Shown: positions 25,040 to 34,709, numbered from the stretch's first letter. The stretch is 64,000 nt of DNA from Clostridiales bacterium (GCA_022508505.1 JAFLVC010000009.1:1-64000), one strand, 5' to 3'. Made by a program: numbers and translations. The notes: generated by a model from the letters alone, not told the origin.

Positions 25040-28000
25040 CTACGCCGCTTTGGCGATTGTGAGTGCGTGCCCCGTCGCAGACGTGATTGTCGCCGTGTAG
25101 GTTACTTCGTCGACCGTAATATCATGGCTTGTCGTGACGGAATCGCTTAGATTGTCGAGGACCACCGCGTCGTGTCCGTCAAGCGTGAGCGAAACCGCAA
25201 TAACTGTTACCGCGTCGCTTGCGAGCGACACGACGTACGTACCGTTCATATTTATCAACGTGCCGTCCACGTCCTTGACGGTAGATATCTCGTATTCGAT
25301 TGAAGACGTATATTCGAATGTTTTGTCTTCGTCGTTGAGAGTTATCGTTATGTGATAAATCACGTTGCTCAAGTTGCTTGCGCCGTTAACTCTGATGGTC
25401 GTCGTGAGATTGAGACTATATACGCCGTCTCCGACTTTGACAGGCTTTTGATACGTTACGGTGCCACCCGCCTGATAGCGCACACTGCGACCGCCGACGC
25501 GCATCGTCGTGCCGTCAGAAACGGTTACGTCCGTTCCCGCCGCGTCGTTAAATTGCAGAACAAGCTTGCTCGCCGACACGGTTTTTCCGTTGTAGGTGCA
25601 GGAGTACGGCTCAAACGGCGTTGCCACGGAGAAGATGAAGCCGTCCTTGAGCGTAACCGTGTACTTGACGCCTTCTAACTCAAATGTAATCGTATCGCCT
25701 ATGGTGAGCGTTATTGCCGCGCCGCCGTACGTGCCCTCAACCGTTCCGTACCCGAGCGCGAATACGAGCGTCGTGTCGGTATCCTCGTCGCGGTATGTTA
25801 CCTCCGTACCCTCGAGCATATAGACAATGCCCTCGTAAGTAAGCGCGCCGTCCGCACCGAACGTTCCGGTCTTTTGCGAGCCGTCGAGAAGATAAACCGT
25901 CACGCCGCTTGCGCTCTTTTCGTACACGCCGAGCACCGTGCCGTCCACCTTCGCCCTGCCGTCGAGAACAAACGCTCCGTCGAGCTTGACGGTGTAGTAG
26001 GAAGCGGGCGCCGCTTCTGCAATGCACACGCAAGCGGAGTACTTAGACCACGCCTCCGACGAGTAGAATGCGAGGGCAGTCTCGACGCTTTGCACGCGAA
26101 CCTGCGCGTACTTGGCGTTGAATATTTCCTCGTCCTTTGCTATGTCGGGAAGCGTACCGCCCTCCAACACGAGCGTGAACGACGTCCAGGCAAGCCTTGT
26201 AAACGCGCGCGCACCGATCGAAATGAGCTTGTCGCCGAGCACGACGGTTTTGAGCGCGTCGCATTCGCGGAACGCCGCCTCGCCCACCTTTTCTATCATG
26301 GGGAGCGATATCTCTTCGAGGAAAATGTTGCCGAAGAATCCGTACTTTTCTATTATGCGCACGTTGGGCGCGTTTACGCTGACGAGATACGAGCACCATT
26401 CAAATGCGCTCTCGCCGATTATGCGTACGTTTTTGAGGTCGACCGAGGTGACGTTTGTCAGATTGAAAGCCGAGCCGCCGATTTCTATGACCGAATCGGG
26501 CACGACTACTTCCGTTGCGCTTCCGATGTACGCGAGAAGCACCGTTCCGTCGTCGCTTAAGACGAAGTCGTCGACTATTTCCGTGAACGTCTTTGCCGCA
26601 CGGTTGAGGCGGAAATAGTCGTATTTGCCGGTTGAGGGATTCATGAGCCGATAGACCGTCTCGTCGAGCACCTCGTACGCGCGAGCGCTTATTACGCCGC
26701 GCTCGTTGATATAGTACGCCGTGCGGCCGCCGTCGAGAATCATGACCGACCAGTCGCCCGCCGTCGCCGACAGCAGCGTGAGCTTCCATTCGTCGTTGAC
26801 TACTACGTACACGCCAATTTGAGTAGCGTCGTTGGTGTTGACGAGCGCGATGATAAAGTTGAAGCCGTCGCCGCCGCTACTCGGAATAAACTCATATTCG
26901 TTGTTGCCGAGCGCATTATACGTGCCGCTCGCTACAAGCTTTTTGCCCTCGTCGTAAATCTTAGCGCCGCCGTGACCGTCGAGAACGAGCGTCGTCTCGC
27001 GAATGATATCGCCGTCGAGAAGGCTGTACGTGCCGCGCTCTGCGCCCACCTTGACTACGGTGCTCTCTTCCTTGCCGCGTTCGATAACCTCAAACGTGTA
27101 TATCGCGACCACTCTGCCCTTTACCTTTTCGAGGAAGAGCAGCAGGCCGTTTTCTTCGGCGAGCATTCCGAAATAGCCCTTGCCGGTACTGTCAATCCAG
27201 GTCGCCTCGCCGTACTCGTCTGTGACGATAATTCCGCCGCCTTCGACGTTGTAAATGTGATTGAGCGCCGCGTCCTCTTTGATGTATATATAGTAGACGG
27301 TACCGCCCGAAACGAGCTCGTCAAGCACGAATGTAAACTTAACTCCGTCCGCCGTAAATGTGTATACGTTTTTGTCGACGGTATACGTGCCGACGGTTTC
27401 GGTGAGCTCGCCGTCGGTGTATGCGCCGAGAACGGCATTGCCGTCGCCGTCGATAAAGATGTAGTCGGGACCGATATAGGCGTTTTGGTAAAGCAGGTAT
27501 CTGCCCGCGTCGTCGCCCACTACGGTAAAGCCCGAAACACTCGCCCCGCTGTAATTGAGCACTATATTAAAGCTCTCGTTCGTATTTATGCCGACGAGGT
27601 GGTATAGCGTGTGGTCGATTTCCACAAAGCAATGATGATCGCCGCTCCCGTCGGTGTAAATCGCTCTTCCGAAGCCGTCGAGAACAAGTTTTTTGCCGCC
27701 GTCCGTCACGGTCAGCTTTGCGTCTTCGGAGTACTGCGAGAAGTACGGCACGCCCTTCGCCTTGCCGACGACGAAAACGAATTCGCCGTACTGCTCGAGG
27801 ACGTCGTCGGTAAGAGTTTTGCCGTACGCGACCGACGTCATGGCAAAGCTAAATGCGCCGTCTATTTCGGCGGGCTCGTAGGTTCCGATCATGCCGACTT
27901 CGTAGTTATAATCGCCGTAATAGCTTTCGAAAAGGAATAGCACTTCGGCTTTGCCGTCGCCGTAGAGCCGAAGCTTGGACGTATTGTATTCGCCCGCCGC

Positions 28001-29731
28001 AAACGAGATGTAGTATTCGCCCGCCTCGCCGCCGACAACGGTAAAGCTGTTGTCCTTGGAATACAACACAAAGCCGATATCCACTCCGTCATCCGAGGTG
28101 AACGAAATCAGCGTGTACTTATACATCATCAGCTCGTCGTCGTATTCGGTGATTTTGACGTATTTACCTCCGACTATGTCGCCGCTTGCTTTAGTGTAGG
28201 CTGCACCGGCGACGCCGTCGAGCTCGAGCGTTTCGCCGCCCGCGCCGGTATATTTTCCCCATTTGCCGTCTCGCTCTATGAACACGCCGATTCTAATCGA
28301 TTCGCCCGTCGCAGAGTTCCACGCGTCCTCGTGATAAAGCTCGTAATAATAATAGTTGCCGTTAAAGACTATGTTAATCGCGTCGGCGCTGTGGATGTTA
28401 TACGTTCCGGTCGTCGAACCGTATTCGTCGGTGAGCACCGCCACGCCGTAGCCGTCGAGCTCAAGCTTGGGCAGCGAATAGCCGTCGCCGTCGGGCGTGT
28501 AATAGGTGCCGTACACCGCTTCTCTCATGTAGAACACGTCCACGCCGTTTATTTTGTCGACGCGGAAATAGAAGCCCCCGCCCGAATGCGGAGAAATGTA
28601 GCGCAGTTCACCCGTCTCCCTGTCGGTTGTAAAGACGCCGTGTTCGGGGACGCCGTCTATTGGGAATGCAGCGCCGTCGTAACCGTCGAGCTCGAGCGTT
28701 ACGCCCTCGATGAGATCGCCTGTGCGTACCTCGGCGCCCTTGTACGTGACGTGCATCGCCTCGTCGTACCATGCGAATGTGCCGCCGCTCGCCGAAATCC
28801 TGCCCGACAGCGTCTTGCCCTCTATCGGAGTAAATGTGAATATGCGCGTCGATTCGTTATATACGCCCACCTTTTCGCCGAGCCCCTCGCGCCAAAGGAC
28901 CGCCTTGCCGCTCATGCTCTTGGGAAGGAAAATATAGTCGGCGCCGCCGTGAATGTCGCCGTAACCCTTTTCCCAGGTCGCGTACAGCGCGACGTCACCG
29001 TCGAGCGTAATACTGTCGCCGACTGCGTAAACGGGCTCGCCGCCGCGAACGGTTGCCCAGCCCGAAAAGCGGTAGCCGCGATTTTGAACGCCGCACTCCG
29101 CAATGACGACTTCCTTGCCGTAAAAGCCGGTAACAACTTCGGGCTCGCCCGCCGCGCCGTCCGGCCCGTCGAGATAGTACGTGACCGTGCGCGGCGCACG
29201 CGCCAAGTACACGGTAAACGTCTCGGACTTGCCGAGCGCGGAAGATGTTATGCTGTTTTGCGCACCCTCGTCAATCACATAGTCTTTGACAGTCGGAACA
29301 TAAGTAAAGCTCTCGCCGTACCAGGACTTTCCTTTTTCGGACTCAGGCTCGCCGTACGTGCCGTCGACGTTTTGCTTGTAGATGTTGACGGTGTAGGATG
29401 CGAGATACTTTGCCGTAAGCGTCAGACCGCCTTTGGGCATTTTTGCGCCGTCCGCGAGCTTATCGCCGCCGTCGAACCAACCGCCGAACTCCAGACCGCT
29501 TTCGGGCGTCGGCGTCTTGTCTGCAAGAAACGCGGAAAGCGAGGCCCCGACTGTTACGTCATATTCGGTAACCGCGATCGTCCCGCCGTTGCCCGCGTCG
29601 AGGATGAGTTTTGCTTTTTTCGATTCAGTCTTGGGATCGTCCGATCCGCCGCACGCGGCAAGCGCGAACAAGCTCAAAGCTATGATAAGTCCGAACACCG
29701 CAAGCATTGCGCGCCGAAAAGTCGCTTTCAT
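25040..29731 (-). CDS. Giant repeat-rich surface lipoprotein
   Basis: 1,563 residues. A lipoprotein signal peptide ends LFALAAC, so the mature protein starts at Cys27. Residues ~40-110 and ~180-255 are InlB/Listeria-Bacteroides B-repeats (FGGWFDGGDKL, FSGWATVRGG). From ~250 to ~1035 a motif near LxLDGxGxAxxxDxxGxxxGTY recurs many times with a beta-rich spacing. Residues ~1060-1190 are BspA-type leucine-rich repeats (VVVPDSVIEIGGSAF, IIGESAFEWC). The C-terminal ~300 residues return to beta-rich repeats. Likely an adhesin or ligand-binding surface protein. ATG 29731 is preceded by GGAGG; a longer frame lies across the ribosome site. A promoter lies at 29763-29790. Confidence 0.85.
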   Translation of the reverse strand: MKATFRRAMLAVFGLIIALSLFALAACGGSDDPKTESKKAKLILDAGNGGTIAVTEYDVTVGASLSAFLADKTPTPESGLEFGGWFDGGDKLADGAKMPKGGLTLTAKYLASYTVNIYKQNVDGTYGEPESEKGKSWYGESFTYVPTVKDYVIDEGAQNSITSSALGKSETFTVYLARAPRTVTYYLDGPDGAAGEPEVVTGFYGKEVVIAECGVQNRGYRFSGWATVRGGEPVYAVGDSITLDGDVALYATWEKGYGDIHGGADYIFLPKSMSGKAVLWREGLGEKVGVYNESTRIFTFTPIEGKTLSGRISASGGTFAWYDEAMHVTYKGAEVRTGDLIEGVTLELDGYDGAAFPIDGVPEHGVFTTDRETGELRYISPHSGGGFYFRVDKINGVDVFYMREAVYGTYYTPDGDGYSLPKLELDGYGVAVLTDEYGSTTGTYNIHSADAINIVFNGNYYYYELYHEDAWNSATGESIRIGVFIERDGKWGKYTGAGGETLELDGVAGAAYTKASGDIVGGKYVKITEYDDELMMYKYTLISFTSDDGVDIGFVLYSKDNSFTVVGGEAGEYYISFAAGEYNTSKLRLYGDGKAEVLFLFESYYGDYNYEVGMIGTYEPAEIDGAFSFAMTSVAYGKTLTDDVLEQYGEFVFVVGKAKGVPYFSQYSEDAKLTVTDGGKKLVLDGFGRAIYTDGSGDHHCFVEIDHTLYHLVGINTNESFNIVLNYSGASVSGFTVVGDDAGRYLLYQNAYIGPDYIFIDGDGNAVLGAYTDGELTETVGTYTVDKNVYTFTADGVKFTFVLDELVSGGTVYYIYIKEDAALNHIYNVEGGGIIVTDEYGEATWIDSTGKGYFGMLAEENGLLLFLEKVKGRVVAIYTFEVIERGKEESTVVKVGAERGTYSLLDGDIIRETTLVLDGHGGAKIYDEGKKLVASGTYNALGNNEYEFIPSSGGDGFNFIIALVNTNDATQIGVYVVVNDEWKLTLLSATAGDWSVMILDGGRTAYYINERGVISARAYEVLDETVYRLMNPSTGKYDYFRLNRAAKTFTEIVDDFVLSDDGTVLLAYIGSATEVVVPDSVIEIGGSAFNLTNVTSVDLKNVRIIGESAFEWCSYLVSVNAPNVRIIEKYGFFGNIFLEEISLPMIEKVGEAAFRECDALKTVVLGDKLISIGARAFTRLAWTSFTLVLEGGTLPDIAKDEEIFNAKYAQVRVQSVETALAFYSSEAWSKYSACVCIAEAAPASYYTVKLDGAFVLDGRAKVDGTVLGVYEKSASGVTVYLLDGSQKTGTFGADGALTYEGIVYMLEGTEVTYRDEDTDTTLVFALGYGTVEGTYGGAAITLTIGDTITFELEGVKYTVTLKDGFIFSVATPFEPYSCTYNGKTVSASKLVLQFNDAAGTDVTVSDGTTMRVGGRSVRYQAGGTVTYQKPVKVGDGVYSLNLTTTIRVNGASNLSNVIYHITITLNDEDKTFEYTSSIEYEISTVKDVDGTLINMNGTYVVSLASDAVTVIAVSLTLDGHDAVVLDNLSDSVTTSHDITVDEVTYTATITSATGHALTIAKAA

Positions 29732-29762
29732 GTGCCGTCCTCCGTTTTTCGTACACCGTGAG

Positions 29763-29790
29763 AATATATACACACTATATATCCTTGCAA
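29763..29790 (-). promoter_or_regulatory. Promoter of the giant lipoprotein gene
   Basis: TTGCAA (29785-29790), 16 nt, TATATT (29763-29768) on the minus strand. Confidence 0.6.
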
Positions 29791-29907
29791 CGGTTATGTA
29801 TGATTATACCAAATTTCGGCACGGCAGTCAAACAAATGCCGTATCAAACACGCCGTTTAAAGTCCCAATCAATGCCATTGGTGTGCATTTTTGTAAAAAA
29901 GCAAATG

Positions 29908-30190
29908 TACATTCTCCCAACCCCAATAGAACACACCCGATAGCGGGCTGTTTTTGACTCTTGCGGCGTTAAGCTCGCTCATAGTAGACCCGCTACAATT
30001 TCGCTCGCTTGCCTTGCAATAGCCTAAAAACAGTCTCGCTTCGGGCGCGTAGCGTTTTTACGGAGCAAATCGCAAGGATAGACGTGCGAAACGGAGCGAA
30101 ATTGTACTTGGTAGTACTATGAGCGACGCTTCGCGCGTATAGACTGCGAGTTGCCCGTAAAAATGGTTCGGTTGAGGTTGGGAGAATGTA
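29908..30190. repeat. 283-bp nested palindromic element (MITE-like or structured RNA)
   Basis: Three perfect inverted-repeat pairs are nested with nearly equal spacing: 15 bp at 29908-29922/30176-30190, 11 bp at 29976-29986/30115-30125 and 13 bp at 29994-30006/30094-30106. Shorter pairs continue inside (TAAAAAC at 30025-30031 with GTTTTTA at 30054-30060). The outer arms extend imperfectly (GTGTGC/GCACAC). No coding frame is convincing. The region between the lipoprotein gene and tRNA-Leu holds nothing else. It could be a miniature inverted-repeat element or a long structured transcript. Confidence 0.7.
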
Positions 30191-30208
30191 AAATCGCACA
30201 CAAAACGC

Positions 30209-30237
30209 TTGCAATATTTTTATGCCTGTGATATAAT
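30209..30237 (+). promoter_or_regulatory. tRNA-Leu promoter
   Basis: TTGCAA, 17 nt, TATAAT, ending 10 nt before the tRNA 5' end. Confidence 0.85.
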
Positions 30238-30247
30238 CTCGATATCC

Positions 30248-30335
30248 GCCGGTGTGGTGGAATTGGCAGACGCGCCGGACTCAAAATCCGGTGGGCTAAT
30301 CACCCGTGTCGGTTCGACTCCGACCACCGGCACCA
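30248..30335 (+). tRNA. tRNA-Leu (anticodon CAA)
   Basis: Acceptor arm GCCGGTG pairs with CACCGGC. The D-arm, the anticodon stem CCGGA/TCCGG with loop CTCAAAA (anticodon CAA, reads UUG), a long variable arm and GGTTCGACTCC T-arm are all visible. The CCA end is encoded. Length and long variable arm are typical of tRNA-Leu. Confidence 0.97.
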
Positions 30336-30369
30336 AAAATCGGAAATGCGCAAAGCATTGCCGATTTTT
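30335..30369 (+). terminator. tRNA-Leu terminator
   Basis: AAAAATCGG and CCGATTTTT pair, with a further AATGC/GCATT stem inside, followed by T's. Confidence 0.8.
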
Positions 30370-30424
30370 ACTTTTTACTATACACTTATAATTTGCCCAA
30401 TAAAAATATGTTCTTTAAAAAGGG

Positions 30425-30453
30425 TTGCGTTTTGCGGGCGAATATATTATAAT
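30425..30453 (+). promoter_or_regulatory. Promoter of argC-argB-argD
   Basis: TTGCGT, 17 nt, TATAAT. No clear ArgR box is recognised in the short leader. Confidence 0.7.
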
Positions 30454-30482
30454 GTATAGGAAATTTTACTTTCGGATCGGTT

Positions 30483-31475
30483 ATGAAAAACAAGATAAAA
30501 GCCGCGGTGATAGGCGCTAACGGCTACGCCGGCGCAGAGACCGCACGCCTTCTTTTTTCCCATCCGCAGGTCGAGCTCGTAGCTCTCACGAGCCGCGCCA
30601 ACAGCGGAAAACAAGTGTGCGAAATCATCCCGGGCATTGATAAAAGCCTCGTATTTGTCGACGCCGACGCCCCCGCAATCAAAAAGGCGGACGTCGTTTT
30701 CGTCGCGCTGCCGCAGACGGCGGGCGCGCAGATTGTCGGCGAGCTCATCGACGGCGGAGTTCGCGTCGTCGACCTGTCGGCAGACTACCGCTTTGACGAC
30801 GTCGATACGTACAACCGCGTCTACGGCGTTACGCATCCTCGCCCCGACCTGTCTCAAATGGCGGTGTACGGGCTTTGCGAGCATAACCGCGAAAAAATCA
30901 AGTCCGCGAAGCTCGTCGCAAACCCCGGGTGCTACGTTACGAGCGCCCTGCTCCCCCTGCTTCCGCTCGCAAAAGCAAACCTCGCGACCGACATCATTAT
31001 CGACGCGAAAAGCGGCGTGTCGGGCGCGGGCAGAAAGAGCGACGAGGCGTATTCGTTCTGCGCGCTCGACGAGAGCTTTAAGGCGTACGGCGTTTTCACG
31101 CACCGCCACGCTCCCGAGATTGCGGAAAAGTTAGGCACGCCCGTTCTTTTCACTCCCCACCTTTTGCCGATCAAGCGCGGAATACTTTCCACAATATACT
31201 TCAAGACAACCGACGCAAACAAAGCGGAGTCGATTCTCAAAACCGCATACGAGAACGAGCCGTTCGTATCGTACTCGCCCGCGCTTCCGCAAATATCGGA
31301 AGTCGCGCACACCAACCGCTGCGTGTTTTCGGCGAAGTTCGAGGAGACCCGCGGCATAATCGTTTCGGTAATCGACAACCTATTGAAGGGTGCGGCGGGA
31401 CAAGCCGTGCAAAACATGAACATCATGTTCGGGCTCGACGAAACGGCGGGACTCCCCACAGTTTCGCCGATATAA
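30483..31475 (+). CDS. argC: N-acetyl-gamma-glutamyl-phosphate reductase
   Basis: It reduces N-acetylglutamyl phosphate to the semialdehyde with NADPH in arginine synthesis. 330 residues. The nucleotide loop is GANGYAGAETARLL, the active Cys lies in NPGCYVTS, and the C-terminal part includes TNRCVFSAKFEETRG. ATG 30483 follows a weak GGATCGG. It is the first gene of the arginine cluster. Confidence 0.96.
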   Translation: MKNKIKAAVIGANGYAGAETARLLFSHPQVELVALTSRANSGKQVCEIIPGIDKSLVFVDADAPAIKKADVVFVALPQTAGAQIVGELIDGGVRVVDLSADYRFDDVDTYNRVYGVTHPRPDLSQMAVYGLCEHNREKIKSAKLVANPGCYVTSALLPLLPLAKANLATDIIIDAKSGVSGAGRKSDEAYSFCALDESFKAYGVFTHRHAPEIAEKLGTPVLFTPHLLPIKRGILSTIYFKTTDANKAESILKTAYENEPFVSYSPALPQISEVAHTNRCVFSAKFEETRGIIVSVIDNLLKGAAGQAVQNMNIMFGLDETAGLPTVSPI

Positions 31476-31521
31476 CGGCATAACGGCAAAAATCGAATCA
31501 TTATATATTAAGGTTGACAAC

Positions 31522-32385
31522 ATGAAAGACAGTTACAAGCAGACAATAGAGCGCGCCAACATCATTTGCGAAGCGCTCCCGTACATACAGAAGTACCGCG
31601 GCAAAACGCTCGTCATCAAGTACGGCGGCAACGCCATGAACGACGAAGCGATCACGACGACCATACTTCAAGATATCGCCGCGCTCAAAATCGTCGGCGT
31701 AAACCCCATACTCGTTCACGGCGGCGGGCCGGAAATCAACAAGATGCTCTCACGCCTCGGCATAAAACCGCAGTTCAAAAACGGTCTGCGCGTAACCGAC
31801 GAGGCGACGATGGAGATTGCGCAGATGATTCTGTGCGGCAAGATCAACAAGAACATTGTCGGCGAGCTCAATTCGCTCGGCGTCAAGGCGATCGGGCTGT
31901 GCGGCAAGGATTCGCAGCTCATCAAGGCGGAAAGTTACGACGGCGAGCTCGGCTACGTCGGCAAAATCACAGAGATCAACTCAAAGCTTCTGGAAATCCT
32001 CGCCGAGGACGAGTTCGTTCCCGTAATTGCGTCCATTGCGACAGACGACGCCGGCAACAGCTACAACGTGAACGCCGACGTCGCGGCGGCGGCAATCGGC
32101 GCCGCCATGCACGCCGAAAAGCTGCTGTTCCTGTCCGACATCGACGGCATTATGTCCAACAAGGACGACAAGGAGACGCTTATCGACCGCATTTCGGTAG
32201 CCGAGCTTCGCCGCATGATAGACAGCGGCGCGGTGTCGGGCGGCATGGTGCCCAAGGCGAACAGCTGCATAGACGCAATCGAGCGCGGAATAAACAGCGT
32301 GTTCGTTCTCAACGGCACGCTCCCCCATTCCATACTTTTGGAGCTTTTCACAGACGACGGCGTCGGCACGATGATAGAGCGCTAA
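31522..32385 (+). CDS. argB: Acetylglutamate kinase
   Basis: It phosphorylates N-acetylglutamate. 287 residues of the amino-acid kinase family: KYGGNAMND (phosphate loop), LVHGGGPEINKML, FKNGLRVTDEATM and NVNADVAAAAIGAAM. The N-terminal helix before the core is the type found in arginine-inhibited hexameric enzymes, so feedback control by arginine is likely. AAGG lies 8 nt before the ATG. Confidence 0.96.
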   Translation: MKDSYKQTIERANIICEALPYIQKYRGKTLVIKYGGNAMNDEAITTTILQDIAALKIVGVNPILVHGGGPEINKMLSRLGIKPQFKNGLRVTDEATMEIAQMILCGKINKNIVGELNSLGVKAIGLCGKDSQLIKAESYDGELGYVGKITEINSKLLEILAEDEFVPVIASIATDDAGNSYNVNADVAAAAIGAAMHAEKLLFLSDIDGIMSNKDDKETLIDRISVAELRRMIDSGAVSGGMVPKANSCIDAIERGINSVFVLNGTLPHSILLELFTDDGVGTMIER

Positions 32386-32421
32386 ACCGATTGGCGCAAA
32401 AATTTCCCAAAAAGGTGTCAG

Positions 32422-33618
32422 ATGAATTTCAATAAAATCAAGGAAGCGGAAGCGGCGCATTACATGCCGGTTTTTGTCCGCGACAACATCGCAATAGACC
32501 ACGGCGAAGGCAACTACCTCTTCGACACTAACGGCAACAAGTACCTCGATTTCGTTGCGGGCATTGCGACAAACGCCCTCGGCTATAACAACCCCGAACT
32601 CACGGAAGCGATTTGCGACCAGGTAAAAAAGGTAATGCACGTTTCCAATCACTACTATACCGAAGTGCAGTCGCGGTATATCTCGCGACTTTGCAAGGCG
32701 TCGGGATTTTCGCGCGCGTTTTTGTGCAATTCGGGCGCGGAGGCCAACGAGTGCGCAATCAAGCTCGCGCGAAAGGTGTTTAAAAACCGCGGAACGAGCA
32801 AAAAGATACTCGCGTCCGAGGGCGCATTCCACGGCAGAACGCTCGCCACCCTCACCGTCACCGACAACAAAAATCAGCACGAGCAATATTCGCCACTCCC
32901 CGTCGGATTCGACACATTCAAGTACAACGACTTCGACGACTTCAAGGCAAAGCTAACGGGCGACGTCGGCGCGGTCATGATAGAAACCATTCAGGGAGAG
33001 CGCGGCGTAAGGCCGTTCGACAACGACTTTTTGGTGAACGCGTACGTGCTCTGTAAGTCGAAAGATATCCTGTTCATCGTCGACGAGATACAGACGGGCA
33101 TGGGACGGACGGGCAAACTGTTCTCCTTCGAGCATTTCGGCATTCAGCCCGACATAATCACGCTCGCAAAAGGCATAGCGGGCGGAATTCCGATGGGCGC
33201 CTGCCTTGCGACCGAGGAAGTCGGCACAGCGTTTGCCGTCGGCGACCACGGCTCGACCTTCGGCGGGAACGCCCTCGCCTGCGCCGCTGCCGACAAGGTT
33301 TTGGAAATTTTGACCGACGGCGGACTGTTGGAAAGAGCGGCGGCGGTCGGAGAATATCTCGGCAATGCGCTCGCGCATTTTTCAAAGTACAACTTTATAA
33401 CCGACATTCGCGGGCTGGGACTCATGCGCGGACTGCAGTTGTCCGAAAAAATCCCCGCGCGCTCCTTTGAAGAAAAGCTCCGCGAGCGCGGATACCTTGT
33501 AAACGTCGCAGGGAATAACACGATACGGCTCGTCCCGCCGCTGACGATAACGCCGTCCGAAATCGACGGATTTATAGCCGCACTCGATGAAATTTGCGCG
33601 GCAACCAACGTAATTTAA
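32422..33618 (+). CDS. argD: Acetylornithine aminotransferase
   Basis: A 398-residue PLP enzyme of the class III aminotransferases that converts N-acetylglutamate semialdehyde to N-acetylornithine. NSGAEANECAIKLAR, EGAFHGRTLATLT and VDEIQTGMGRTGKLF are visible, and the PLP lysine lies in ITLAKGIAGGIPMGA. AAAGGTG precedes the ATG. A hairpin follows the stop before argF. Confidence 0.96.
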   Translation: MNFNKIKEAEAAHYMPVFVRDNIAIDHGEGNYLFDTNGNKYLDFVAGIATNALGYNNPELTEAICDQVKKVMHVSNHYYTEVQSRYISRLCKASGFSRAFLCNSGAEANECAIKLARKVFKNRGTSKKILASEGAFHGRTLATLTVTDNKNQHEQYSPLPVGFDTFKYNDFDDFKAKLTGDVGAVMIETIQGERGVRPFDNDFLVNAYVLCKSKDILFIVDEIQTGMGRTGKLFSFEHFGIQPDIITLAKGIAGGIPMGACLATEEVGTAFAVGDHGSTFGGNALACAAADKVLEILTDGGLLERAAAVGEYLGNALAHFSKYNFITDIRGLGLMRGLQLSEKIPARSFEEKLRERGYLVNVAGNNTIRLVPPLTITPSEIDGFIAALDEICAATNVI

Positions 33619-33627
33619 ACAACTTTG

Positions 33628-33665
33628 CCCGCTTTTGTGTCTATTTGCTTGCCAAAAGCGGGTTT
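33628..33665 (+). terminator. Hairpin after argD overlapping the argF promoter
   Basis: CCCGCTTTTG (33628-33637) pairs with CAAAAGCGGG (33653-33662), followed by TTTCATTTGTT. The T-run is imperfect, so termination may be partial. Confidence 0.5.
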
Positions 33666-33678
33666 CATTTGTTATAAT
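33649..33678 (+). promoter_or_regulatory. Promoter of argF
   Basis: TTGCCA, 18 nt, TATAAT. The -35 box lies within the hairpin's loop and right arm. Confidence 0.6.
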
Positions 33679-33761
33679 AACCTTTAGTTGGGGCGAAAAG
33701 CTCCAAAAAATCATGCTTTTTTCCGCATAGCGCGAGCTTGCGGTTAACAACGAGGATAATC

Positions 33762-34709
33762 ATGGACGTTTCATCATACAAGCCGAAAGGCCGCGTCGAG
33801 CACAGGCACCTTCTGAACCTTCTCGACTGGTCGACCACCGATATCTACGAGGTCCTGCATCTTGCGGCAAACCTCAAAAACGCGTTCAAGCGCGGCAAAA
33901 AACACGAGCTTTTAAAGGGCAAAACCCTTGCAATGATATTTTCCAAATCGTCGACGCGCACACGCGTTTCGTTCGAAATGGGCATGCACCAGCTCGGCGG
34001 GCACTCGCTGTTCCTTTCGAACAACGATATTCAGCTCGGCCGCGGCGAAACAATTCACGACACCGCAAAGGTGCTGTCGCGCTACGGCATTGACGGCGTT
34101 ATGATACGCACGTTCAAGCAGTCGGACGTCGAATCTCTCGCCGAGTACGGTAATTTCGCAGTCATTAACGGCCTGACCGACGACTTCCACCCCTGCCAGG
34201 CGCTCGCCGACATCATGACCGTTTCGGAGACCTTCGGGCGGCTCAACGGCATCAAGCTCGCGTACTTCGGCGACGGAAACAACGTCGCGCACTCGCTCAT
34301 GCTCGCCGGCGCAAAGACGGGTATGAAGGTGTATATATGCTCGCCAAAGGGCTTTGAACCAAACCAAGATATAACCAAAGCGGCACAAGAATGCGGCGAC
34401 GTCGTAGTTACCGACAGCGTTGAAGAAGCGGCTGAAGGCGCAGACGTGCTGTACACCGACGTGTTCTTTTCAATGGGTCAGGAAAAGGATCCCGAAAAGG
34501 AAGCGGCGCTCATGCCATATCAGGTCAATTCGGAAGTGCTCGGCATGGCGAAGAAGAATGCGGTGTTCATGCACTGCCTCCCCGCTCACCGCGGCGAAGA
34601 GGTTACGGAGACGGTCATCGACTCCTCGCACTCAATAATATTCGAAGAAGCGGAAAACAGACTGCACGCGCAAAAAGCTGTCATGTGCCTGTTGATGGGT
34701 AAAAAGTAA
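33762..34709 (+). CDS. argF: Ornithine carbamoyltransferase
   Basis: It makes citrulline from ornithine and carbamoyl phosphate. 315 residues. The carbamoyl phosphate site is SKSSTRTRVSFE, the ornithine side has HPCQALAD, and HCLPAHRGEEV is the family signature. ATG 33762 follows GAGG. Its stop overlaps the next start (TAATG). Confidence 0.96.
   Translation: MDVSSYKPKGRVEHRHLLNLLDWSTTDIYEVLHLAANLKNAFKRGKKHELLKGKTLAMIFSKSSTRTRVSFEMGMHQLGGHSLFLSNNDIQLGRGETIHDTAKVLSRYGIDGVMIRTFKQSDVESLAEYGNFAVINGLTDDFHPCQALADIMTVSETFGRLNGIKLAYFGDGNNVAHSLMLAGAKTGMKVYICSPKGFEPNQDITKAAQECGDVVVTDSVEEAAEGADVLYTDVFFSMGQEKDPEKEAALMPYQVNSEVLGMAKKNAVFMHCLPAHRGEEVTETVIDSSHSIIFEEAENRLHAQKAVMCLLMGKK

Noticed and set aside
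28331-29761. A 476-codon + strand frame
   Set aside because: Antisense to the giant lipoprotein and without a ribosome site.
29993-30214. A 73-codon minus frame inside the palindrome
   Set aside because: No ribosome site, and its composition follows the inverted repeats.
30209-30391. A 60-codon frame across the tRNA-Leu
   Set aside because: It translates the tRNA itself, a common false gene.
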